Source: DAOUMU01 sp034409055 (GTDB lineage: Bacteria > Chloroflexota > Anaerolineae > 4572-78 > J111). From it: 10,997 nucleotides of DNA. The notes beneath the pieces were generated by a model. It had not been told where the DNA came from, searched no databases, and saw only the letters and a program-made list of their open reading frames with translations. Below are positions 1 through 6,606 of this stretch, one piece after another (positions within the stretch are counted from its first letter, which is position 1; each line of letters begins with the position of its first letter). The stretch covers positions 1 to 10,997 of the forward strand of contig DAOUMU010000051.1 in assembly GCA_034409055.1 (NCBI GenBank), written 5' to 3'. The translations under genes were made by a program, and so were the position numbers.

Positions 1-30
1 ATCCACAGCCGGATAGCGCAATATCAGCAT
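1..30 (-). CDS. 5' end of an unidentified gene following the ABC importer operon (partial)
   Basis: An ATG at 28-30 (minus strand) opens a frame reading MLILRYPAVD up to the window edge. It is preceded by a strong Shine-Dalgarno sequence (GGAGGT, about 4 nt before the ATG). It lies 90 bp downstream of the last ATPase gene on the same strand, so it is probably the next gene of the operon. Ten residues are too few to assign a family. Genes in this place after sugar or polyol importers often encode a kinase, dehydrogenase or glycosidase, but nothing here shows which. Confidence 0.5.
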   Translation of the reverse strand, partial: MLILRYPAVD

Positions 31-120
31 GTTGACCTCCACAAGTGTCAGTTTTTGTGCTGTAACCATACCACATGGCGCGGCGCAAGCCTAACCCAGA
101 TAGGGGTTTCCAGACAGAAA

Positions 121-1224
121 CTAGCTAATCCGCAGACCGGTGGGCTTGTCGAAGACGTGTATCGTGTCGGCATGGATGTTCACAAAGACGGGCTGATTGA
201 TCGCCGGTTCAAATCCCAGGGCATCCCGATTTGCCCGTACCCTGACCAATTTCTCCCCCTCAAGCTCCACCTCAATGATCATCTCATTACTTTGCGGCTC
301 AGTAACATAGACGGTGCCCGGGATCGACTGGCCCTCATTGGCCTGACTGATGCGAATGGCTTCAGGCCGGACTCCCAGGACCACCTCATTGCCCTTGGCC
401 CCTGCGGTGACCCGTTGACGCTTCTCGACCGGTAACGTCATTTTGAACAAGGGATGCTCAACCTTCAGTGAGCCGTTTTCTTGTTTCAGCCTACCGTCGA
501 AGAAATTCATGCGCGGAATACCAATAAAGCCGGCCACAAACAGGTTAGCCGGTTCCTCGTAGATCTCCTCGGGCGTGCCCACTTGTTGCACCGTGCCCAC
601 ATCCATCACAATGATTTTGTCGCCGAAAGCTTGGGCCTCTACCTGATCGTGGGTCACATACACGGTGGTGATGCCCAGCTTCATTTGCAGTTTTTTCAAA
701 CTGGCTCTCAATTCTACCCGGAGCTTGGCATCCAGGTTGCCCATCGGTTCGTCTAAGAGCATCACCTCGGGGCGCCGGACTAAGGCCCGGCCAAGCGCTA
801 CTCGCTGTTGTTGTCCTCCAGATAGTTCACCCGGATAACGATCCAGCAAGGGGCCCATATCGAGCAGTTCTGTCACCTGTTCGACTCGCTCCCGGATCAC
901 TTGCTCTGGGCGTCCCGCTGCCCGCAAGGGGAATTCCCAGTTCTCTTGAACGGTCATATTTGGGTAGAGGGCGTAGGTTTGAAAGGCCATGGCTACATTG
1001 CGATCACGGGGGGCAACATGATCAAAAAGCTTACCGTCAAAATAGACGTGCCCCCTGGTTGGCCTGGTCAGCCCGGCCACGGTTCTCAAAGCAACGGTTT
1101 TGCCACAACCTGACGGACCGACGATAACTCCCAATTCTTTATCGGCAATCTCAAAGTTAATACCTTTCAGGACTTCGGTCCGCCCAAAGTGCACATAAAT
1201 CTCTGCCAACTTGATACTTGCCAT
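121..1224 (-). CDS. ABC transporter ATP-binding protein, UgpC/MalK type (second ATPase of the operon)
   Basis: A cytoplasmic ATPase of 367 aa that would energise import through the two permeases encoded upstream. All nucleotide-binding motifs are visible: Walker A GPSGCGKT at residues 36-43, Q-loop FQTYALYPNMTV near 81-92, signature LSGGQQQR at 134-141, Walker B VMLLDEP at 154-160, D-loop NLDA and switch histidine in VTHD at about 192. Residues after about 235 form the MalK-like TOBE/OB regulatory domain, giving the usual family length. The start is ATG with a purine-rich GGAGAGGAGCGGG stretch upstream, 20 bp after the stop of the preceding ATPase gene, so the two are surely cotranscribed. 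It is clearly different in sequence from its neighbour and not a recent duplicate. The substrate (sugar, polyol or glycerol phosphate) cannot be read from the ATPase. Confidence 0.96.
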   Translation of the reverse strand: MASIKLAEIYVHFGRTEVLKGINFEIADKELGVIVGPSGCGKTVALRTVAGLTRPTRGHVYFDGKLFDHVAPRDRNVAMAFQTYALYPNMTVQENWEFPLRAAGRPEQVIRERVEQVTELLDMGPLLDRYPGELSGGQQQRVALGRALVRRPEVMLLDEPMGNLDAKLRVELRASLKKLQMKLGITTVYVTHDQVEAQAFGDKIIVMDVGTVQQVGTPEEIYEEPANLFVAGFIGIPRMNFFDGRLKQENGSLKVEHPLFKMTLPVEKRQRVTAGAKGNEVVLGVRPEAIRISQANEGQSIPGTVYVTEPQSNEMIIEVELEGEKLVRVRANRDALGFEPAINQPVFVNIHADTIHVFDKPTGLRIS

Positions 1225-1244
1225 AATACCCGCTCCTCTCCCCC

Positions 1245-2354
1245 TTATGCCAGCCGCGATCCGGTCTGTTTGTCAAAGATGTGCATTCTTTCCTGCCTGA
1301 ATATCATCCAGATTTTCTGTCCAACCTCCGGCTTAAATCCCAACTCGCGTTTATCCTGGCGCATTTTAACAAGCAGGAGGCCATCGATGTGCAGGTCCAC
1401 AATGTATTCGTTGCTTTGAGGCTCCAGTACATAAACCTCGGCCGTTATGGCATTGGCTGCTTCGGTGGCCTTTAGCCGAATAAACTCCGGCCGCAGGCCA
1501 ATGACCACTGCCTGGCCGGGCTCGTACCTGCGGCCCAGCTTATCAAGAATCTCCGGCTGCAACTTCAATTTGAACTGTGAATGATAAAAATAGAGGCCAG
1601 CTTCTTCCTGGACAAGCTCACCCTCAAAGAAATTCATCGGAGGGGTACCGATAAAACCGGCCACAAATAAATTGGCCGGATCCTCATAAATCTGGGTGGG
1701 AGAGCCAACCTGTTGAATCTGTCCCCGATCCATCACCACGATTTTATCGGCCAGACCTTGAGCTTCCATCTGATCGTGGGTCACATAGACGGTGGTAATG
1801 CCCAGCTCCTGTTGCAAGTGCCGTAGATTGCCCCGCGTTTCAACCCGTAAGCGAGCATCCAACTGGCTCAGGGGTTCGTCCATCAAAAACAGTTTGGTCC
1901 GCCGGATCAAGGCCCGTCCAACAGCCACCCGTTGCCGTTGCCCGGAACTCAATGCCTGCGGGTATCGATCAAGATAATCCTGCATCTGCATAAACTCAGC
2001 CGTCTGGTCAATCCGCTCATCGATCTCGCTGGCCGATAGGCCCGCTTTTTTCAGGGCAAAGGCCAACTGTTGGCCCACGGTCATGTTGGGGTAAAGAGCG
2101 TAACTTTGAAAGACCATAGCAATATTGCGGTCGCCTGGATAAAGATGATCGATGCGTTGGCCATCCAGGTAAATAGCCCCGCTGGTCGGGGAAATAAAAC
2201 CGGCCACCATGCGCAACGTTGAGGTTTTGCCACACCCAGATGGCCCCAGTAGCACACACAGTTCGCCATCTTCGATGGTCAGGCAAACGTCGTCCACTGC
2301 ATGGACAGTTTTGCTATACCATAAATCCAGGTTTTCCAGAACCAATTGAGCCAC
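1245..2354 (-). CDS. ABC transporter ATP-binding protein, UgpC/MalK type (first ATPase of the operon)
   Basis: A 369-aa ATPase of the CUT1 importer class. Motifs: Walker A GPSGCGKT at residues 37-44, Q-loop FQSYALYPNMTV at 82-93, signature LSSGQRQR at 135-142, Walker B LFLMDEP at 155-161, D-loop SQLDA, switch His in VTHD at 193, then a TOBE-type C-terminal domain. The signature reads LSSGQ in place of the standard LSGGQ; the second Ser is a tolerated variant and the catalytic Glu is present, so the protein is expected to be active. The start is GTG, supported by an AAGGGGG Shine-Dalgarno about 8 nt upstream and by its position 15 bp after the permease stop. With the following ATPase gene it may form a heterodimer, as in the rhizobial glycerol importer that uses GlpS and GlpT; that is an inference from gene order only. 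Confidence 0.96.
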   Translation of the reverse strand: MAQLVLENLDLWYSKTVHAVDDVCLTIEDGELCVLLGPSGCGKTSTLRMVAGFISPTSGAIYLDGQRIDHLYPGDRNIAMVFQSYALYPNMTVGQQLAFALKKAGLSASEIDERIDQTAEFMQMQDYLDRYPQALSSGQRQRVAVGRALIRRTKLFLMDEPLSQLDARLRVETRGNLRHLQQELGITTVYVTHDQMEAQGLADKIVVMDRGQIQQVGSPTQIYEDPANLFVAGFIGTPPMNFFEGELVQEEAGLYFYHSQFKLKLQPEILDKLGRRYEPGQAVVIGLRPEFIRLKATEAANAITAEVYVLEPQSNEYIVDLHIDGLLLVKMRQDKRELGFKPEVGQKIWMIFRQERMHIFDKQTGSRLA

Positions 2355-2369
2355 GATGTTTGCCCCCTT

Positions 2370-3200
2370 TTACCCCTTCAATTGACCGAAACTCATACCA
2401 CGAATCAGTTCATTACGAATCAGGATGGTAAAGATGATCACCGGCAGCATAAATAACGCCGCCGCAGCCGAAATACGCCCCCAGTCCGTTCCCAGGAAAG
2501 TTTGTAGTTTGGCCAGTCCCACCGGGGCCGTTTCGGCCACGCGCGTGGTCAGAGCTAAGGCTACCAGAAATTCATTGAGGGATTGGATCAGGCAAAACAT
2601 CGCGCTGGCCGCCAAACCTGAGCGGGCCAGAGGCAAGCTAACCCGGAAAAAGACTTCAAAGGGAGAATAGCCCTCCAGCATCGCTGCCTCTTCGACCTCC
2701 CGAGGAATCTCGTCAAAGAAACCTTTGAGGACCCAGATTGAAAACGAAATGTTGAAAATTGAATAGACCAAAATCAAGGCCAGATGGGTGTCCAGTAATC
2801 CCAGGGCTTGAAAGAGGAGGAAGAAGGGCACCACCACGGCAATGACCGGTAACATCCTCAAGCTCAATATCCAGAACAGAATAAAGTTGCTGTTCTTCAG
2901 CGGGTAGCGGGAGAAACCATAGGCCGCCAGGCTCCCCAGTGTCACCGAAAAAATGGTCGAGATCACGGCGATGATTAAGCTATTGAGAAACTGCTGTCTG
3001 AAATCCGATTGTAGGATGCCGGCGTAGTTCTCCAGCGTGGGCGTGAAAATCCACTTGGGCGGTATGGCAAACAGGTCCAACCTGGTCTTAATTGAACTCA
3101 GTAACACCCACAATAGGGGTAAAAAGAAAACCAGGGTTATGAAAATAACAAAGGCAAACAACAGAATCTTTTGCAATTTTTTTCGAATTTCTGGAGTCAT
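2370..3200 (-). CDS. ABC transporter permease, MalG/UgpE type
   Basis: An inner-membrane permease of 276 aa, the second (MalG-like) half of a CUT1 importer channel. Six hydrophobic segments are seen, at about residues 12-35, 73-95, 104-130, 138-158, 195-216 and 244-262. The coupling EAA loop at 171-190 reads EAAMLEGYSPFEVFFRVSLP with its conserved glycine. I chose the ATG at 3198-3200 because AAGGAGG lies 8 nt upstream. An ATG two codons earlier (3204-3206) would leave only about 2 nt. The frame stays open upstream to 3434, but that extension runs through the 43-bp repeat array and the end of the preceding gene, is unlike any permease, and is rejected. Stop TAA at 2370-2372, 15 bp before the first ATPase gene. 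Confidence 0.95.
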   Translation of the reverse strand: MTPEIRKKLQKILLFAFVIFITLVFFLPLLWVLLSSIKTRLDLFAIPPKWIFTPTLENYAGILQSDFRQQFLNSLIIAVISTIFSVTLGSLAAYGFSRYPLKNSNFILFWILSLRMLPVIAVVVPFFLLFQALGLLDTHLALILVYSIFNISFSIWVLKGFFDEIPREVEEAAMLEGYSPFEVFFRVSLPLARSGLAASAMFCLIQSLNEFLVALALTTRVAETAPVGLAKLQTFLGTDWGRISAAAALFMLPVIIFTILIRNELIRGMSFGQLKG

Positions 3201-3220
3201 CTTCATCTCCTCCTTACGTG

Positions 3221-3326
3221 GGCCAGGCATCCCCATGCCTGGCCAGACATCCCCATCATGCCTGGCCAGGCATCCCCATGCCTGGCCAGACACCCCCATC
3301 ATACCTGGCCAGGCATCCCCATGCCT
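3221..3326. repeat. Intergenic tandem array, period 43, built from two palindromic half-units
   Basis: Five half-units alternate A-B-A-B-A. A (20 bp, GGCCAGGCATCCCCATGCCT) lies at 3221-3240, 3264-3283 and 3307-3326. B (23 bp, GGCCAGACATCCCCATCATG then CCT, with two changes in the second copy) lies at 3241-3263 and 3284-3306. All three A copies are identical. Junctions create the perfect 16-bp palindrome ATGCCTGGCCAGGCAT at 3258-3273 and near-perfect versions elsewhere, so the transcript can fold into hairpins. The array fills almost the whole gap between the two permease genes; its last base is also the last base of the upstream gene's TAA. The 43-bp period is not a multiple of three, which argues against a coding repeat. 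Confidence 0.92.
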
Positions 3327-4276
3327 TACAAACCCGTATCCACGGCCGCCTCGGTTTGGCGACCGGGCATAGCCTTTTGCATTTGCGGCACAAGAATATT
3401 GGCCACGATGTTGATGATAATCACCACCACCCACGAGATAGCCGCTGCCGTCCCAATCTGGAAGAATTGAAAGTGAAAGCGATAGCCCAACAACGAAAGA
3501 GTCGTCGTCAGATTACCCGGACCACCGCCGGTCAGAATAAAGGGCGTGTCGAATAACTTGAGCGTATCGATTGAGCGAAAGGTCAAGGCCAACAACAACG
3601 GAAACCGCATATGCGGCCAGTAGATGTGCTTGAACTTCATCCACGTCGAGGCCCGGTCTAATTCGGCTGCTTCAAGCAAATCCGTTGGCACTGTGCCCAG
3701 TCCGGCCAAGGCCAGTAAAACCACGAAGGGCGTCCACTGCCAGATATCCACGATAACCACCGAGGCCAGGGCGTACTGCGGCTGGATGAGCCACGGAATC
3801 GGTTTGAATCCCACCGCCGTTATCAGATAGCCCACCAGGCCGTAGGTCTGATCCAGGAGAAAACGCCAGAAAAGCCCTACCACCAGGGGCGCCAGCATCA
3901 TCGGTAAAAAGATGATGAGCCGGAAGATGGCCATGCCGGGCAGCTTTTCGTGCAAGGCAAAACTCAGCAGCACCCCCAGCACCATCTCGATGGTTACCGC
4001 AAAGAAAGTGATCTTAACTGTGATCCAGGTCACCTCCCAAAAACTTGGATCGGTAAACAGCGTCCCGTAGTTTCCAAACCAAATAAATTGGGGCTTACCG
4101 CCGATGATGTAATTAAAAAGGCTAACACCTAACGAATACAAAAGGGGGAAGATGGTCATAAGTACCAGGAAACCAAGAGGGGGGACAAACAGCAACCGCC
4201 GAAACCATTTGTCACTGGCCCCGGTGGCCGCAGTGGTAACCGCTATGGCCTCGGTCGCAGCAGCTCGTTCAGCCAT
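3326..4276 (-). CDS. ABC transporter permease, MalF/UgpA type
   Basis: A 316-aa inner-membrane permease, the first half of the importer channel. The N-terminal 24 residues are polar and Ala/Thr-rich. Hydrophobic segments follow at about 28-55, 86-108, 119-140, 169-192, 226-236 and 276-296. The MalF-family motif LTGGGPGNLTTTL is at 248-260. The EAA coupling loop at 202-221 reads EAAELDRASTWMKFKHIYWP, where the usual glycine (EAA---G) is arginine. The start ATG at 4274-4276 has a near-ideal GGGAGGT four nt upstream. It is the first gene of the operon in this window. The solute-binding protein gene that normally precedes it is absent. Confidence 0.95.
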   Translation of the reverse strand: MAERAAATEAIAVTTAATGASDKWFRRLLFVPPLGFLVLMTIFPLLYSLGVSLFNYIIGGKPQFIWFGNYGTLFTDPSFWEVTWITVKITFFAVTIEMVLGVLLSFALHEKLPGMAIFRLIIFLPMMLAPLVVGLFWRFLLDQTYGLVGYLITAVGFKPIPWLIQPQYALASVVIVDIWQWTPFVVLLALAGLGTVPTDLLEAAELDRASTWMKFKHIYWPHMRFPLLLALTFRSIDTLKLFDTPFILTGGGPGNLTTTLSLLGYRFHFQFFQIGTAAAISWVVVIIINIVANILVPQMQKAMPGRQTEAAVDTGL

Positions 4277-4329
4277 ATCAACCTCCCAAAGGATAGTTTT
4301 CGTATCCCCTTCAAATTTGTGGAATTTTA

Positions 4330-4360
4330 ATTATACTTAAAACAACTAAAAAAGCCACAA
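4330..4360 (-). promoter_or_regulatory. Candidate sigma-70-type promoter for the ABC importer operon
   Basis: On the minus strand a perfect TATAAT (4330-4335) lies 54 bp upstream of the permease start codon. The best -35-like hexamer is TTGTGG at 4355-4360 with a long 19-nt spacer. That -35 lies inside the arm of the adjacent hairpin. The -10 is good and the -35 weak, so the call is tentative. Confidence 0.4.
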
Positions 4361-4388
4361 CAGCGGAGCAAGCCGCGCCACTGTAGCC
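4348..4388 (-). terminator. Rho-independent terminator or attenuator upstream of the importer operon (minus strand)
   Basis: Arms at 4373-4387 and 4354-4366 pair over about 13 bp in the minus-strand RNA, using several G-U pairs, and are followed by six U (A-run at 4348-4353). In plus-strand RNA those G-U pairs become A-C mismatches, so the minus orientation is favoured. A seven-T run (4389-4395) on the other side gives it a bidirectional look. Nothing on the minus strand just upstream obviously needs terminating. It could be the attenuator that often follows a solute-binding-protein gene, left behind after that gene was lost. Confidence 0.55.
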
Positions 4389-4444
4389 TTTTTTTGTTCA
4401 TGATGATAAAATGTTATGGTAGACTTGTAGTAGGAAGAAAAATA

Positions 4445-4603
4445 GACATCGTATCGAATTATGTGCTTGGAATGATGGAACGCTGATACCGCAGATAAAC
4501 GCAGATTAGCGCAGATAAAATTATAAAAAATCAGCGAAAATCTGTGCAATCAGCGTCATCTGTGTTCTATCTGGAACTTAAGCACATAATTTACGACTAT
4601 GTC
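4445..4603. mobile_element. MITE-like palindromic insertion, 159 bp, with 8-bp flanking direct repeats
   Basis: The ends are imperfect inverted repeats beginning GACAT and ending ATGTC. They include a perfect 12-bp arm pair AATTATGTGCTT (4457-4468) and AAGCACATAATT (4580-4591). The interior is a long degenerate palindrome made of roughly 10-bp CGCAGATA/CGCTGATA-type units on the left (4481-4518) and their complements on the right (4531-4575), resembling CGCAGATT repeats common in environmental bacterial genomes. It is flanked by identical GAAAAATA at 4437-4444 and 4604-4611, consistent with an 8-bp target duplication. No coding capacity. The right flanking repeat ends 3 bp before the ATG of the next gene. 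Confidence 0.7.
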
Positions 4604-4614
4604 GAAAAATAGAT

Positions 4615-5559
4615 ATGAAACGCTTAGGAATGATTACCCTATTTATGTCACTGTCAATTGCATGTGCTACAATTATTCCAACTGCAACTGACACACCCAC
4701 CCCTGAACCAATTACGGGAAGTATAAGTGGAAATGTATTAGACGAGGAAGGCTCTCCTATACCCCTTGTAAGTATCATTACAGAACCACCCACTAGCGCA
4801 GTAACTGCCGATGAACAGGGAACCTATTCTATTCTTGAAATACCTCCCGGTAACTACATAGTGACTTCAGTAAAATCTGGTTACACAAATACAAGCGTAC
4901 AGGTTGCTGTAGTAGCAGGTAGGACAACTACGGCTGATATCCATATGACACAAGCCTTTTCGCAAACTGCAAAATCTCTTTTTTCTGAACAATTTGAGGC
5001 AACAAATTTAGAAGAAGGCTGGTTGGTCTTGGATGAGGTTGGTACAATTTCCATCAATCAAGGCAATCTGTCCTTATCAGGGGGAGGGCATAAACGGATA
5101 AATACGCGTCAAGAATTTTCTGTTACCTCCGCCGGTGTTTCAGCAAAAGCACGTATCAAGCTCAATGGAGATTACCAAAAATTTGGCTTCGGTGTAAATC
5201 CCGTGGAATTTCCTTCACCAACCGCTGGTTTCTATTTTGATACTTTCAGTAGATTTGACTCGTCGGGTGGACGTGAAAATGCAACTTACCTGCTGGTAAT
5301 AGACATGCCAAATGGCCGAACATCACAAACTTTTATACTCAAAGAGCAAGTACCAGTTACGTGGAATGAGTTTCATGAATTTGAAGTAGTGTGGACAACC
5401 TCCACAGTTTTGTTTTATATTGACGATGAGCTAAAAGCGTCTGTTCCATATATTTTTAGTGATGTGCTTCCAGTGGGAGTATGGAATGACCGAGGTCACC
5501 TTATGCAAATAGACTGGGTTGAAATTCAGAAGCTTTCCAATATAAAATGTATAAGGTAA
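4615..5559 (+). CDS. Predicted surface lipoprotein with carboxypeptidase-regulatory-like and concanavalin-like regions
   Basis: 314 aa. The N-terminus MKRLGMITLFMSLSIAC is a short lipoprotein signal peptide with Cys17 as the likely lipidated residue. The lipobox SIAC is slightly atypical, having Ser at -3. A Thr/Pro-rich linker follows. Residues about 33-110 (beginning GSISGNVLDEEGSPIPLVSI, with GTYSILEIPPGNYIVTSVKSGY) match a carboxypeptidase regulatory-like beta-sandwich. Residues about 115-310 (EEGWLVLDE, ISINQGNLSLSG, VVWTTSTVLFYIDDEL, MQIDWVEIQ) look like a LamG/GH16-type concanavalin fold, without an evident glycosidase active site. The gene is AT-rich compared with the importer. The Shine-Dalgarno is poor and the leader is occupied by the MITE-like insertion, so expression is uncertain. 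A role in binding polysaccharide or cell surface material is an inference. Confidence 0.85.
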   Translation: MKRLGMITLFMSLSIACATIIPTATDTPTPEPITGSISGNVLDEEGSPIPLVSIITEPPTSAVTADEQGTYSILEIPPGNYIVTSVKSGYTNTSVQVAVVAGRTTTADIHMTQAFSQTAKSLFSEQFEATNLEEGWLVLDEVGTISINQGNLSLSGGGHKRINTRQEFSVTSAGVSAKARIKLNGDYQKFGFGVNPVEFPSPTAGFYFDTFSRFDSSGGRENATYLLVIDMPNGRTSQTFILKEQVPVTWNEFHEFEVVWTTSTVLFYIDDELKASVPYIFSDVLPVGVWNDRGHLMQIDWVEIQKLSNIKCIR

Positions 5560-5696
5560 CTGAAAAAGTATCTTTAGCTGATTGTTTTGCATTGGCCCTA
5601 ACAAATAAAGTTAGGGCAGAATTAGTCACCTCTGACCACCACGAATTTGATCCTATTGCTGAAAGAGGCATTTGTCCCATAAATTTTTTTCGATGA
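5523..5696 (+). pseudogene. C-terminal remnant of a VapC-like PIN-domain toxin
   Basis: The frame ending TGA at 5694-5696 reads EKVSLADCFALALTNK, then RAELVTSDHHEFDPIAERG and ICPINFFR. This matches the second half of PIN-domain ribonucleases: the SLAD acidic residue and the TSDHHEFDP motif are characteristic. The N-terminal half with the first catalytic Asp is missing. Upstream the frame meets a stop at 5520-5522 inside the lipoprotein gene, with which the remnant overlaps. An internal ATG at 5547 would give only 49 aa. No antitoxin gene is present. It ends 11 bp before the first IS110 fragment. It cannot be active. Confidence 0.8.
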
Positions 5697-5707
5697 ATCC
5701 CCACTTT

Positions 5708-5845
5708 ATCACCAGCCCAAATCGTTCGTCTCCGAGAACTCTGACCAAGTCCTACGCTGAAACCCGGCTTCCACGCCTGGTTGCCCAGCTCAAAAGCCAG
5801 GTATAGTTTGGCCTGAGATGGGCTATCCTGTATACTGTAGTTCAC
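5708..5845 (-). pseudogene. Truncated IS110-family transposase, N-terminal 46 codons (copy 1)
   Basis: Starts GTG at 5843-5845 with AGGAG 6 nt upstream and begins MNYSIQDSPSQAKLYLAFEL, continuing to RRRTIWAGD. The first residues carry the beginning of the RuvC-like DEDD domain. After Asp46 the frame runs into unrelated sequence antisense to the PIN remnant. More than 85% of a normal ~400-aa IS110 transposase is missing, so it is non-functional. Confidence 0.8.
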
Positions 5846-5928
5846 AGTAAGCTCCTTTCTTCTTTATTGTAGGAACTTACCTGCGATGGCCCCGACTTTC
5901 AAGTCATTGCATAGTATCTTAATTCGTT
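5708..5928 (-). mobile_element. IS110-family element, 5' end fragment (copy 1)
   Basis: This 221-bp segment is repeated at 7689-7909 in the same orientation, gap-free with about 10 mismatches (about 95% identical). It contains the first 46 codons of the transposase and about 83 bp of leader to the presumed left end. At the high-coordinate side the homology stops at CGTT (5925-5928). At the low side it stops exactly at a codon boundary, where unrelated DNA begins. IS110 elements lack terminal inverted repeats, so the exact end is defined here only by comparing the two copies. Confidence 0.85.
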
Positions 5929-5976
5929 GGGCCGCAGTTATCTCGACGTGTCGGAGATTGATGGCAAGGTGATTCT

Positions 5977-6606
5977 ATGACCGTTAAACTCTTTATCGCC
6001 CTCTACGTTGGCTTGATTGTTGGCATGCTTATCCTGTTTTTTACCAATTTTCCGGTGGCCTGGGTCTTTTTCGGCTTTCTGTTTGTGACCGTGTGGGGTG
6101 GGTTGATGCTGATAGACCGCCCCTATATTGTCGCGGCGCTTTTTCTGTTGGCGTCGCTGATAGTGCTGGGGGTGGGTCTCTTTGCCATACAACAGTCAAG
6201 ACAAATAAGCACCTGGCCGACTGCCTCTGGCGTAATCACGCGTTCGTTGTTTTGTACCCGCACTGTTAACGATAGGGTGGTTCACCGCGGCCCTTGTATT
6301 GAATATCGTTATCGAGTCAATGACCAAACCTTTGAGGTGAGTTCGATAGACACGGGCGAGTTTGTGCAACACTGGTGGTCACGCATCCCGGACAACTATC
6401 AAGAAGGCCGGGAAGTGAAGGTATATTACGACCCCAGTAACCCAGAGATTTCCCGGTTGGCGGCGGATATCTCTCCGCAGGCTTGGATTACAACGACCAT
6501 TGGCGCCATTATGGCCGCGCTCTCGGCCTTCACCCTCTTCTGGGTTCTCGTGTACTCCAAGGGGACATCTCAAACCGCTGCTCCTGTTAGCTTGCCGGAT
6601 GGATAG
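5977..6606 (+). CDS. DUF3592-family membrane protein
   Basis: 209 aa. Three hydrophobic helices at about 4-24, 26-46 and 50-71 precede a soluble domain with the DUF3592 pattern: STWPTASGVITRS at 78-90, a central IEYRYRVNDQTFEVSS strand region, and GREVKVYYDPSNPEISRL near 144-161. A last helix spans about 172-194. Function of the family is unknown. The ATG at 5977 has AAGGTG about 5 nt upstream. The stop is a TAG at 6604-6606, but the same frame continues open for 54 codons and encodes a SHOCT domain, so this may be a truncated form of a longer ancestral protein. It lies 44 bp after a GTTGGGC box (5926-5932) and upstream of an attC-like element, as a gene cassette would. Confidence 0.85.
   Translation: MTVKLFIALYVGLIVGMLILFFTNFPVAWVFFGFLFVTVWGGLMLIDRPYIVAALFLLASLIVLGVGLFAIQQSRQISTWPTASGVITRSLFCTRTVNDRVVHRGPCIEYRYRVNDQTFEVSSIDTGEFVQHWWSRIPDNYQEGREVKVYYDPSNPEISRLAADISPQAWITTTIGAIMAALSAFTLFWVLVYSKGTSQTAAPVSLPDG

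Noticed and set aside
55..1419. Plus-strand frames opposite the ATPase genes
   Set aside because: They are antisense to genes with complete motifs, lack ribosome-binding sites and show no domains.
3221..3326. CRISPR array
   Set aside because: The units are directly adjacent with no variable spacers, and the half-units are related to one another; it is a tandem palindromic repeat.
3201..3434. N-terminal extension of the MalG-type permease to 3434
   Set aside because: It translates the 43-bp non-coding repeat array and the end of the previous gene; a strong Shine-Dalgarno sits 8 nt before the ATG at 3200, and the resulting 276 residues is the family length.
5930..5980. C-terminal gene fragment GRSYLDVSEIDGKVIL overlapping the DUF3592 start by ATGA
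   Set aside because: Only 16 codons, and the region is equally well explained as a cassette leader between the GTTGGGC box and the start codon.
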